Shown here in pieces: positions 8,940 through 18,128 of a stretch of DNA of 64,000 bases. The position numbers and the translations under genes are program-made. Each line of letters begins with the position of its first letter. Positions within the stretch are counted from its first letter, which is position 1. The notes under the pieces were generated by a model that was not told the DNA's origin, did no database searches, and saw only the letters and a program-made list of their open reading frames with translations. Location of the stretch: assembly GCA_009836625.1 (NCBI GenBank), contig VXVC01000012.1, positions 256,073 through 320,072 of the forward strand. Reading direction: 5' to 3'. This DNA comes from Holophagales bacterium (GTDB lineage: Bacteria > Acidobacteriota > Thermoanaerobaculia > Multivoradales > Multivoraceae).

Positions 8940-9877
8940 GACGAGCGCGGGGAGGCGGATGGACGCGGCGCGCGACATTTGCGGTCGCGTGCGCCTTCGC
9001 GGCAGGAGGTCTCGCGGCGGAGGAGCGAAAGGGCTTCTATCTGAGCAGCGGCATGGGAATCCACGCCGCGCCGGGGGTCTTCCTCGTCGGCCACAGCGAC
9101 GATCGGGCGAGCCGCTGCGACGAGTTCATCAATCCGCGCTACGCCGAGGTGGAAGGATGTACGACGCCCGATCGCGGCTCCGGCGCCGGTTGGCGGACGT
9201 CGTTCGACAGCGCCCGCGGTCTGTTCGCAGGCGCCGCCCTGGGCTATGACTTCGGCGGCCGGCTGCGCCTGGAAGCGGAGTACTTCCACCGCGATTCGAC
9301 CTACGACCAGTCGGCGCCGGTTGCCAGCGCCACCGGCGCCACGTTCGCCAAGCTGGGCGGCGAGATCCAGGTCGCGGAGGAACGGATCAACAGCGTCACG
9401 TCGGACAGCGTCTTCGCGAATCTCTACGTCGACTTCGGCGGAGGCGGGCGGTGGACTCCCTACGTGGGCGTCGGCGTCGGACTCGGCGCGACCGAGATCG
9501 ACTACGGCACCTTGTGGGCGCGGAACACGGATCCCGACTCGATCACGACTGCTGCCGGCTTGCCCAATGAGGAGGAGGTGCGCCGTAACCTCGCCGGCAC
9601 GGTTACCAGCGAGACGACGACGCTCGACGACGATCTCTCCGGCTACCAGGTCATCGCGGGCCTGAACTACGCGCTCGGCGATCGCGTCAGCCTCGACTTC
9701 GAGGCGCGATGGACCGACTTCGACGGCTTCTACTCGCTCGACGAAGACGGCTGGCGCCGGCTCCGCAGCCATCCGTCCCAGCTTCGGCTCGACGGCAGCG
9801 AGCCCGTCTCCTACTGGATGGAGACCGAGGACACGGACATCCGGGTCGTGAGCGTCAGCCTGCGCTACGACTTCTAG
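8936..9877 (+). CDS. Outer-membrane beta-barrel protein
   Basis: Signal sequence, alternating amphipathic strands (LGYDFGGRLRLEAEYFHR), C-terminal ...VVSVSLRYDF; ATGA overlap with upstream gene. Confidence 0.8.
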   Translation: MRRARGGGWTRRATFAVACAFAAGGLAAEERKGFYLSSGMGIHAAPGVFLVGHSDDRASRCDEFINPRYAEVEGCTTPDRGSGAGWRTSFDSARGLFAGAALGYDFGGRLRLEAEYFHRDSTYDQSAPVASATGATFAKLGGEIQVAEERINSVTSDSVFANLYVDFGGGGRWTPYVGVGVGLGATEIDYGTLWARNTDPDSITTAAGLPNEEEVRRNLAGTVTSETTTLDDDLSGYQVIAGLNYALGDRVSLDFEARWTDFDGFYSLDEDGWRRLRSHPSQLRLDGSEPVSYWMETEDTDIRVVSVSLRYDF

Positions 9878-10304
9878 GAGCGAGCGCCACCCGGAGCGGC
9901 TTCACCATGTGGGCGCCGTAGCCGATGAGAAACAGCGCCGAGGCGATCAGGTGCATCGCGATCCAGGTCTGCCGCCAGACATCGCCGACGGCGGTCTGGA
10001 TCAGGTAGCCGGAGACGATCATCGGGGCGCAGCCCAGCAGCAGGGACAGGCCGCTCCGGCGGCGGTCGCGGACCCGGCGCCGGTAGTGCCGCCAGACGTG
10101 ATCCCGCCAGATCAGGCCGACGGCGAACACGAGAAGTGGCGCCGTCCACAGGTGAAGGTGCTGGACGTGCGGCTGCCAGGGATGGCCGACGATCGCGAAC
10201 TCGTCGGCAGGCTCCGTGAAGTAGCGCATCCACGCGTACACGAGCCCCGTACCGCCTACCAGGGCGGTCGACGTATGAACGGTCCAGGCGGTCAGGCGGT
10301 TCAT
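9855..10304 (-). CDS. DUF4405/cytochrome b-like integral membrane protein
   Basis: Four hydrophobic segments with TM-associated histidines (HPWQPHVQHLHLWTAPLLVF; AMHLIASALFLIGYGAHM). Confidence 0.65.
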   Translation of the reverse strand: MNRLTAWTVHTSTALVGGTGLVYAWMRYFTEPADEFAIVGHPWQPHVQHLHLWTAPLLVFAVGLIWRDHVWRHYRRRVRDRRRSGLSLLLGCAPMIVSGYLIQTAVGDVWRQTWIAMHLIASALFLIGYGAHMVKPLRVALAPRSRSAG

Positions 10305-10879
10305 GGCACGAGCTCGCCGTCCCTGAAAAGGTCCTTCCTGAGCACCTGATCGAGCGCCAGGATTCTGCGTACCGCATCGGTTGTAGCGCGGGCGGTCAGG
10401 GTGGCGCCCGTCACCGCGTGGATCGACCGCTTCAGGCGCAGCCTCGAGTCGAGCCGCAGCCTGAGGAACTGGTCGTACCAGCTCCGGCGGGGGATGTACT
10501 CCTCCGGCTCGAGGAAGGACATGATCTCCAGGCGTGCGACCCGGCCCTCGGAGTCGACCACGACCATCACCGTCTCGGCCAGCGTGCGGACCCGGTGGGC
10601 ATCGAAGTAGGCGGTGCCTCCGCAGTCGGAGCGGTAGCGAACGACGAGCCGTGAGTCGATCCTGGCGCCGCCCAGTTCGGCGGCGCGTTGTCGTTCGTCC
10701 TGGGTCAGGTAGTGGGTCTCGCGATCGACCTCGCAGTCCGGGAAGGCGAGTTCAAGCGCTTCGTCGCGGGTCAGGAACACGCCGCCGGCGGCCGGCTGTG
10801 GGGCCCACAGCGACAGCACCAGGGTGCCGGCTGCCGCGGCCGCGAGTGAGGCGCGGCGGCTGGTCGCGTCGAAACTCAC
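10301..10879 (-). CDS. Secreted FMN-binding domain protein (covalent flavinylation motif)
   Basis: Signal peptide; RSIHAVTGATLTARATTDAVRRIL matches the S/T-G-A-T/S flavinylation motif; ATGA overlap with downstream 9855 gene. Confidence 0.78.
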   Translation of the reverse strand: MSFDATSRRASLAAAAAGTLVLSLWAPQPAAGGVFLTRDEALELAFPDCEVDRETHYLTQDERQRAAELGGARIDSRLVVRYRSDCGGTAYFDAHRVRTLAETVMVVVDSEGRVARLEIMSFLEPEEYIPRRSWYDQFLRLRLDSRLRLKRSIHAVTGATLTARATTDAVRRILALDQVLRKDLFRDGELVP

Positions 10880-10906
10880 GACGTTCCGTCTCTGCTCCGC
10901 AGGCTC

Positions 10907-12331
10907 CTAGAAGAGGTAGCCCATGGCCAGGTTCCATTCGTCGAACCCGGTGCCGCCTGGGTTGGTCCAGTCCTGGTAGCCGACCTTGAAGACAAGCCGG
11001 TCGATGGGCTGCCAGGCGGCGCCCCAGGTCAGGATCTCGCGATCGTAGATCGGGTCGCTTTCGAATCCGGCCGGCACGCGGACCTGGGTGTCGATCGACT
11101 CGACGCGGACGAAGGGCGACAGCGAAGCGCGCCCGCCGCGGTAGGCGAGCACGTCGTATGCGAGCTCGAGGTAGTGCCCCTCCAGCCGCTCGCCGATCGA
11201 GTCGCTGCCGGTGATGCCCAGCGCCGCGTTGAGTCGGGCCGCGTCGCCGACGTCGCCCTGGGCCCACAGACCGCGCAACCGGAAGCCCCGGTGGCTCCAG
11301 TCGAAGTGGAAGTCGAGGATCTCGGTACGGGCGTCGATCGTGGCCCCGGCGGGGTCGAGGAGTCCCTGGCCGGAGTTCCCGACGAAGGCCGAGACGCCGA
11401 CGATCAGCCCGGGCGTCGCGGTGTAGTCCAGGCGTCCGGTCCAGGCGAAGTCTTCGGCCTGTGCCTGCGCGCCCTTCTGGCGTCCGCCGCGGAGGCCGTT
11501 GGACGTGAAGCCGGCGCCTTTCAGGCCGTTGACCACGTAGCTCCGGTAGGAGAAGGGCCCCACGTCGCCGAAGATGCCTGCGCCGTTCTCGCGCCAGGTG
11601 CTCGGAATCAGGACCTGCTCCACGTAGGGGCGCTCCGCGCTCGGGAAGAGGGTGGGCTCGTGCAGCTCGTTGAGCCAGCCCATGGGGAGCAGCAGGATTC
11701 CCGTGCGGAAGTTCAACTGCGGCTTCCACAGGTAGTCGATGTACGCGAACTCGACCGAGGCGCTGCCGGACTTCGACGTCGAGGCGTGCTCGAACTCGAT
11801 CTCCGAGTTGAACACCCACCGCTCGTCGAATTTGTAGCCGACGTAGACGATGGCGCGCAGGAAGTCGATGGTGTCGCCGAAGCCGGTCGGTTCGCCGCCT
11901 TCGCGCTTGCTGGCGTAGCTCTCGAAGACCATTTCTCCGTAGCCGCCGATCGACAGGCCTTCCTCCACCCGGTAGACCTTCGATGCGGCGATGCCCAGGC
12001 CGTAGAGGCCTTCATCGGCCTCGGCTCCAGCGGTTGCCGCGGAACCGAGGTTGAGCTTCTCGATCTCCTCGGCGAGGACCTCGATCTGCCGCTCCAATTC
12101 GGCCACTCGCTCGTCGGGCGCCTGAGCGGCGAGTTCGGCGATCGCCCGCCGCAGGTTCTCGATCTGCTCCTCGAGCGTCGCGATGCGCTCTTCGGTGGAG
12201 TCCTGTGCGGGCGCGGGGCCGGCCGTCAGGACGAGGGCGGCCAGTGCCACAAGCAGCACTAACGGCCTGGCTCCGGCCCTTCGAGAGTTGGTCTTCATCC
12301 GCTTCGCCCCCCCTCCGGTTTCGCCAGGCAA
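10907..12331 (-). CDS. Outer-membrane porin-like beta-barrel protein with N-terminal coiled coil
   Basis: Signal peptide, coiled-coil EERIATLEEQIENLRRAIAELAAQ...ELERQIEVLAEEIEKL, barrel ending ...WNLAMGYLF. Confidence 0.8.
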   Translation of the reverse strand: MPGETGGGAKRMKTNSRRAGARPLVLLVALAALVLTAGPAPAQDSTEERIATLEEQIENLRRAIAELAAQAPDERVAELERQIEVLAEEIEKLNLGSAATAGAEADEGLYGLGIAASKVYRVEEGLSIGGYGEMVFESYASKREGGEPTGFGDTIDFLRAIVYVGYKFDERWVFNSEIEFEHASTSKSGSASVEFAYIDYLWKPQLNFRTGILLLPMGWLNELHEPTLFPSAERPYVEQVLIPSTWRENGAGIFGDVGPFSYRSYVVNGLKGAGFTSNGLRGGRQKGAQAQAEDFAWTGRLDYTATPGLIVGVSAFVGNSGQGLLDPAGATIDARTEILDFHFDWSHRGFRLRGLWAQGDVGDAARLNAALGITGSDSIGERLEGHYLELAYDVLAYRGGRASLSPFVRVESIDTQVRVPAGFESDPIYDREILTWGAAWQPIDRLVFKVGYQDWTNPGGTGFDEWNLAMGYLF

Positions 12332-12449
12332 CGACGCTGCCTTTCGGCGAGGCCGGGATAGTGGATCGGATTGGTCCTATTTGTCAAGGACCGACCGCGC
12401 ACGGGCCGGATTGCCTGCCGGCTTCACGGTGCCGGCGTGGGCGAGAGAG

Positions 12450-12854
12450 CTACTCGACGACGCGGGTGGCGTTGGCTTCCATGTCGCCGAAGTCGCTGGC
12501 GAAGCTGCCGGTGAGGCTGTCGCCGTCGACAGTGCCGGAGAACGTCAGGCTGAGCGACTGTCCGCCGGCGTCGATGTCCATGGTGAAGCCGAGCGTGCCG
12601 TCGTCGTTCCAGGTCACGTCGGCGAGCTCGACGTCACCCTGGGGCGAACTCATCGTTCCCATCAGGCCGCTGGCGTCGCCGGACACGATCAGGGTGGGTT
12701 CCTGGGTGCCGAGGGGAGTCTCGATCGTCATGTTCCAGGAACCTACGGCGGCGGGCAGGGCCGGCGCGCCATAGCCGCTGCAGGCGAATGTAAGCAGGGC
12801 GGCGACGAGGGCCAGGAGCAGTGTGTTGCGGAGTTTCCCGGTTTGGGGGGTCAT
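12450..12854 (-). CDS. Small secreted/lipoprotein of unknown function
   Basis: Hydrophobic N-terminus with lipobox-like LTFAC; beta-rich short protein. Confidence 0.65.
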   Translation of the reverse strand: MTPQTGKLRNTLLLALVAALLTFACSGYGAPALPAAVGSWNMTIETPLGTQEPTLIVSGDASGLMGTMSSPQGDVELADVTWNDDGTLGFTMDIDAGGQSLSLTFSGTVDGDSLTGSFASDFGDMEANATRVVE

Positions 12855-12976
12855 TGTGGCCTTTCCGGTCCCCGTCGGGACCCGTGTCGTTCGAAACGTT
12901 GCCTGGAGCGTCGGATCGCTCCGTAGTCAGGATCGCGTAGGCGGCGAATGATAGCCGAGGAACGGGTTCGGCGGCG

Positions 12977-13882
12977 CTACTCGTTCTCCAACTGGCGGCG
13001 CATGTCGTCGAACATGGCCAGGTCGGCGAGCGACGGTTCCGGGTTGTGCAGGTCGAGGCTGGCGAGCCTGTCGCGCACGATGTCGGCGACCGCCCAGCGC
13101 ATGTACGGCTTGCTGTCGGCGGGAATCGCGTACCACGGCGCGTGGCTCCTGGTGGTGCCCCTGATCGCCTCGCCGTAGGCGCTCATGTACTCGTTCCAGA
13201 ACCCGCGTTCTCGGACGTCGCTGATGGCGAACTTCCAGTGCTTGTCCGGCCGGTCGAGACGCCGCAGGAAACGCGCCTTCTGTTCGTCGCGGGAGATGTT
13301 CAGGAAGAACTTGAGGATCACGGTGCCGTTGCGCGCCAGGTGCCGCTCGTGTTCGACGATCGACTCCATGCGTTGCTGCCACAGGCCGTTGGGGTCCACG
13401 TGGGGCAGGTTCTGCTTTTCCAGCAACTCGGGATGGACCCGTACGACGAGCACCTCTTCGTAGTAGCTGCGGTTGAACACGCCGATGCGGCCGCGCTCGG
13501 GCAGGCTGCGGGCGGTGCGCCACAGAAAGTCGTGATCGAGTTCTTCGCTTGAGGGTTGCTTGAAGTTGAACACCTGGCAGCCCGCCGGGTTGACGCCGGT
13601 GAGCAGGGCGTTGATCGTGCTGTCCTTGCCGGCGGCGTCCATCGCCTGGAAGACGAGCAGCAGCGCGTACCGGTTCTCGGCGTACAGCAACCGCTGCTGA
13701 CGGCTGATGTCGCGCACGGCGCGCCGGCGCAACTTGCGCAGTTCGTTGTGGCCGGGCGCGTCCGGCGGCGGCGCCGTGGCCCACTTTCGAGGATCGAATC
13801 GTTTCGTCCCCTCGGGAACCAGGTAACGCTGAGCCGGCTTCGCGGTCTCGTGGAGAACGCCTTCGGGGCCGTCTGTGGACAT
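12977..13882 (-). CDS. Polyphosphate kinase 2 family protein (polyphosphate:nucleotide phosphotransferase)
   Basis: FQAMDAAGKDSTI Walker A-like; RIGVFNRSYYEEVLVVRVHPE; SRDEQKARFLRRL: PPK2 signatures. Confidence 0.92.
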   Translation of the reverse strand: MSTDGPEGVLHETAKPAQRYLVPEGTKRFDPRKWATAPPPDAPGHNELRKLRRRAVRDISRQQRLLYAENRYALLLVFQAMDAAGKDSTINALLTGVNPAGCQVFNFKQPSSEELDHDFLWRTARSLPERGRIGVFNRSYYEEVLVVRVHPELLEKQNLPHVDPNGLWQQRMESIVEHERHLARNGTVILKFFLNISRDEQKARFLRRLDRPDKHWKFAISDVRERGFWNEYMSAYGEAIRGTTRSHAPWYAIPADSKPYMRWAVADIVRDRLASLDLHNPEPSLADLAMFDDMRRQLENE

Positions 13883-13923
13883 GAAGGGCTTAGGATACTC
13901 GCACGGATGAGCCGGGTCAGGAG

Positions 13924-15486
13924 ATGATCGCTACGAAGCGACCCCATCGACGGGAGTTCCTCAAGACCGTAGGGGCGGCGACGGTAGGCGTGGCCGTCGC
14001 GTGCAGCCTGCGCTCCGGACGGGATCTGGACCGCACGCCGAACGTCGTCTTCATCCTCGCCGACGACATGGGCTACGGCGACATCACCGGTCTGAACCGT
14101 GACTCGCAGATTCCGACCGCGAACATCGATCGCCTGATTCGCGAGGGCCGCTACTTCACCGACGCCCATTCGCCCTCGGCCCTTTGCACCCCGACCCGCT
14201 ATGGCGTGCTCACCGGCCGCTACTGCTTCCGTACGCGAGTGAAACGCAGCGTGCTCTGGGGCTACAGCCGCCACCTGATCGAACCCGAGCGCACGACGGT
14301 CGCTTCGCTTCTGAAGGAACGCGGCTACCGGACCCACTGCATCGGCAAGTGGCATCTGGGCATGGACATGCCGGCCCGGGGCGGCGGCGGATTCCGCGAT
14401 GCCGACGAGGTCGTTGACCAGCGTTCCTACACCGGCGACGTCGACTGGGCGGGCCGGATCGACAACGGGCCCGTTGCCAACGGCTTCGACACGTTCTACG
14501 GCATCTCGGCTTCGCTCGACATGCACCCCTACATCTACATTGAGAACGACCGTTTTCTGGGCGAGTGCACAGTCGAGGACGACCTGCTCTTCGTCACCGA
14601 AGACACCCGTGAAGAGCGCTACGGTGACAACCTCGGCCCGGCTCACGCCGACTTCCGCGCCGACGAAGTGATGCCGAAGCTGACCCGGCGGACCGTGGAG
14701 ACGATTGAGGCTCAGGACGCCGACGAGCCCTTCTTCGTGTTCCTCGGGCTCACTGCTCCCCACATCCCGATCGTGCCGTCGGAGAGGTTCCGCGGATTGA
14801 GCGAACTCGGGCCCTACGGCGACTTCTGTCTCGAGGTCGACGACACCGTGGGGCAGGTGCTGGATGCCCTCGACCGCAAGGGAATCACCGACGACACGCT
14901 GGTCATCTTCACCGCCGACAACGGGTGCGCGCCCTACATCGGGGTCGAGGAGATGAACGAGCAGGGGCACTACCCGAGCTACGTCTACCGGGGCTACAAG
15001 TCGGACATCTACGAGGGCGGCCACCGCATTCCGTTCGCCGCCCGCTGGCCGAGTCGGATCCCGGCGGGAACCCACTCCGACGAGATCATCTGCCTGACGG
15101 ACCTGCTCGCGACCTGCGCCGGCATCACCGGCACGAGGCTCGGAGAAGATGCCGGCGAAGACAGCTACGACATTCTCCCGGCGCTTCTCGGCGAACCTCT
15201 GTCCGCACCGATCCGTGAGGCGACCGTGTACCAGGCGGGCGACGGCTCGTACGCGATCCGGCAGGGCCGCTGGAAGCTGGAGGACACACCGAGCTCCGGC
15301 GGCTACTACCGCGTGTCACGCGAAGAGGCCCGCGAGGCCGGCCTGCCGGAGATCCAGCTCTACGATCTGTTCGCGGACATCGGGGAACGCACGAACGTCT
15401 ACGCCGAGCATCCCGACGTTGTGGAACATCTGACGGCCCTGCTCGAGAAGTACAAGCGCCAGGACCGCAGCGCACCCGTGCTGTAG
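13924..15486 (+). CDS. Arylsulfatase (Tat-exported)
   Basis: Tat-like RREFLKTVGAATVGVAVAC; NVVFILADDMGYGD; formylglycine motif CTPTRYGVLTGR; GKWHLG. Confidence 0.93.
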   Translation: MIATKRPHRREFLKTVGAATVGVAVACSLRSGRDLDRTPNVVFILADDMGYGDITGLNRDSQIPTANIDRLIREGRYFTDAHSPSALCTPTRYGVLTGRYCFRTRVKRSVLWGYSRHLIEPERTTVASLLKERGYRTHCIGKWHLGMDMPARGGGGFRDADEVVDQRSYTGDVDWAGRIDNGPVANGFDTFYGISASLDMHPYIYIENDRFLGECTVEDDLLFVTEDTREERYGDNLGPAHADFRADEVMPKLTRRTVETIEAQDADEPFFVFLGLTAPHIPIVPSERFRGLSELGPYGDFCLEVDDTVGQVLDALDRKGITDDTLVIFTADNGCAPYIGVEEMNEQGHYPSYVYRGYKSDIYEGGHRIPFAARWPSRIPAGTHSDEIICLTDLLATCAGITGTRLGEDAGEDSYDILPALLGEPLSAPIREATVYQAGDGSYAIRQGRWKLEDTPSSGGYYRVSREEAREAGLPEIQLYDLFADIGERTNVYAEHPDVVEHLTALLEKYKRQDRSAPVL

Positions 15487-15495
15487 CGCCTTTGG

Positions 15496-16899
15496 CTACT
15501 CCACGTTCGTGGTGGGAAGGAACCCTGCGAGTTCGTCTACAACAGGTGCGTACTCCGGCACGGAAGCCAGGTTGGTCCACTCGTTCGGGTCTGCGTCGTG
15601 GTCATACAACTCCTGACCGCCGTCGTGGTACTCGATGTAGCGCCAGCGTTCGCTGCGGACGGAGTGGTTCCCGTATCCGTAGGTCGTCAGCACGGGTCGT
15701 GGCCATGCCGACTCGGGGTCCTCGAGCAGGGGCACGAGGCTCTGGCCGTCCAGCCCGTTTCGGGCGGGGACTCCGGCAAGCTCCACCAGGGTCGGGTAGA
15801 GATCGATCAGGCTGACGGGGCGTGGACTCGTGGCGCCGCGCCGCGTCGCCGCCGGCGAGGAGATGATCAGCGTCGTACGCGTGGTCACCTCCCAGAGTGC
15901 GTGCTTCCGCCAGTGCTGCTTCTGGCCGAGATGCCAGCCGTGATCGCCCCAGAGCACGACGATGGTGTTGTCGGTGTGCTCGCTAGCGTCCAGAGCGTCC
16001 AGCAGGCGGCCGACATGCGCGTCGACGAAGCTGATCGTGGCCAGGTAGCTCTGCACCGCCCGGTGCCACTGGTCGTGCTTCAGCACCATCGCGTGGTCCT
16101 CGCCGTGCCTGCTGAAGTTGCGGGAGTCGGAGACCGCGTACACCTCCGCCGCGAGTTTCTTCCCGAACGCCGGAAGGTCGTCCCGGTCGTTGTCCAGGGT
16201 CGCCGGCAGTTCGATTTCCTCCAGTGGGTGCATGTCGAAGTACTTCCTCGGCACGTACCAGGGCAGGTGGGGCTTGGTGAAGCCGCAGGCCAGGAAGAAG
16301 GGCTTCTCGTGCGGCTTGTTCAGCTCGCCGATTGTCCAATCCACGATCTTGACGTCGAACATCTCGGCGTCGTCCACGTCGAGCGGTCCCCAGGGCGCCC
16401 AGGCTGACTCGGGGACACCTTCCTGCCGTTCGCCGATGTGCCGGGCGCCGCCCGGCCGGGGCGGCGTGTAGTACTCGTCCCAGGAGTCCGGGTCACCGGC
16501 GCTTCTGCCGTGGAAGATCTTGCCGCCTCCCTGCGTGGAGTAGCCGTAGGCCTTCAGGTGCTGCATCAGGGTCACGGCGTCGGGCAGCTTCTCGCGAAAC
16601 CGCTCGCGGTTGCCGTAGACGCCGGAGTTCGACGGCAGGACGCCCGACAGCAGGCTGATTCGGGAGGGATTGCAGAGAGGCGCCGGCGCGTAGGCCCTCG
16701 TAAACGATACGCCTCGGCGAGCCAGGCGATCGATGTTCGGCGTGCTCGCCTGTGGGTGGCCGGCCAGGTGGCCGACCCAGTCGTTCAGGTCGTCGACGGC
16801 GATAAAGAGGATGTTGGGAGGCCGGTCCTGCGCAAGCGTCGGCGCGGCGACGAGCACCGCCAGAGCGATGAGCAATGCAGCGACTGGGAACCTGTGCAT
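15496..16899 (-). CDS. Sulfatase (iduronate-2-sulfatase-like)
   Basis: Signal peptide; NILFIAVDDLNDW; CNPSRISLLSG; FFLACGFTKPHLPW; WGDHGWHLG. Confidence 0.92.
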   Translation of the reverse strand: MHRFPVAALLIALAVLVAAPTLAQDRPPNILFIAVDDLNDWVGHLAGHPQASTPNIDRLARRGVSFTRAYAPAPLCNPSRISLLSGVLPSNSGVYGNRERFREKLPDAVTLMQHLKAYGYSTQGGGKIFHGRSAGDPDSWDEYYTPPRPGGARHIGERQEGVPESAWAPWGPLDVDDAEMFDVKIVDWTIGELNKPHEKPFFLACGFTKPHLPWYVPRKYFDMHPLEEIELPATLDNDRDDLPAFGKKLAAEVYAVSDSRNFSRHGEDHAMVLKHDQWHRAVQSYLATISFVDAHVGRLLDALDASEHTDNTIVVLWGDHGWHLGQKQHWRKHALWEVTTRTTLIISSPAATRRGATSPRPVSLIDLYPTLVELAGVPARNGLDGQSLVPLLEDPESAWPRPVLTTYGYGNHSVRSERWRYIEYHDGGQELYDHDADPNEWTNLASVPEYAPVVDELAGFLPTTNVE

Positions 16900-16964
16900 C
16901 CTGCCTCCCGACGTTCGAGAACCCGCCCTACTATAGGGCTGGATCGAGCCGCTAGAGTCATGGC

Positions 16965-18095
16965 GTGAGGCAGACCCGTCGTACCTTCCTGGCCTCTTCC
17001 GCTTCGATTCTGAGCGCCGCGGCCCTGCCCGCCGCGCGACCGCAGGCGGGCAGGGCTTCGAACATCCTGCTCTGCATCTCCGACGACCAGTCCTGGTTGC
17101 ACACCGGTGCGGGGGGCGATCCCGTCGTGCGCACTCCGGGCTTCGACCGGGTGGCTTCGGAGGGGGTTCTCTTCACGCAGGCCTTCTGCGACGAGCCGAC
17201 CTGCGGGCCCTCGCGGAGCGCGCTCCTTACGGGTCAGCCGTTCTGCTTCTGGCTTGGCAGCTACGACCCGCACCGGCCGTACACGGCGGGATCGGGGCAG
17301 GAGTCGGGCAAGGATCCGGCGAAGGTCGACGTCCCGCCGCACGTCCCGGACCATCCGATCGTGCGCGATGACATCCTCGACTACTACGTCGAGGTGGAGC
17401 GCTTCGACGGTACGGTCGAGGCCGCGCTCGCGCTTCTCGAGCAGGCGGGAGAACTCGAGAACACTCTGGTCGTCGTCACCAGCGATCACGGGATGCCGTT
17501 CCCGCGGGCCAAGGCCAGCCTGTACGACTACGGCAGCCGGGTTCCGCTGGCGGTTCGCTGGGGCGATGCGATTCCCGGCGGCGGCGTGGAGCCGGACCGG
17601 GACGCCGCCTTCATCGCGATGGAGCGGCACGACGGCTGCCGCCGACGCGGCAAGGGCTACCCCTGCCGGGCGATTCGTACCGAGAGCCATCTCTACATCC
17701 GGAACTTCGAACCGACGCGTTGGCCTTCGGGCTCGCCGAACGCGAAGGACTGCGCCAGGGGCATCCCCTATGGCGAGATCGATTCGTCGCCGACCAAGAC
17801 GCTGATGATGGAGTCGCGAGACGAGCCCGGGATCGACCATCTGGCGGAGCTCTCCTTCGGCACACGGTCCGCGCACGAGCTCTACGACCTTCGAAGCGAT
17901 CCGGGCCAGCTGAACAACCTCGCGAGCGACTCGTCGGCGTGGCCGGTCCTGGAGCAGTTGCGGGATCGGCTGATGGACCATCTCGCAGCGACCGGCGATC
18001 CGAGGGCGCTGGGCCTGCCCGCGCCCTGGGACTACTACCCCTACTACGGCCGGAGAGTGAACGAGGACTGGGAGGTCGACGCACCGCCGGGCTAG
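16965..18095 (+). CDS. Sulfatase, internally shortened (two apparent in-frame deletions)
   Basis: ILLCISDDQSW; CGPSRSALLTGQ running directly into PFCFWLGSYDPHRPY; VVVTSDHGMPFPRAK; 376 aa, lacking central and DIAPTLL-type segments. Confidence 0.8.
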   Translation: MRQTRRTFLASSASILSAAALPAARPQAGRASNILLCISDDQSWLHTGAGGDPVVRTPGFDRVASEGVLFTQAFCDEPTCGPSRSALLTGQPFCFWLGSYDPHRPYTAGSGQESGKDPAKVDVPPHVPDHPIVRDDILDYYVEVERFDGTVEAALALLEQAGELENTLVVVTSDHGMPFPRAKASLYDYGSRVPLAVRWGDAIPGGGVEPDRDAAFIAMERHDGCRRRGKGYPCRAIRTESHLYIRNFEPTRWPSGSPNAKDCARGIPYGEIDSSPTKTLMMESRDEPGIDHLAELSFGTRSAHELYDLRSDPGQLNNLASDSSAWPVLEQLRDRLMDHLAATGDPRALGLPAPWDYYPYYGRRVNEDWEVDAPPG

Positions 18096-18128
18096 AGTTG
18101 CCTGAACCGACCCGACAGGAGAAACAGG

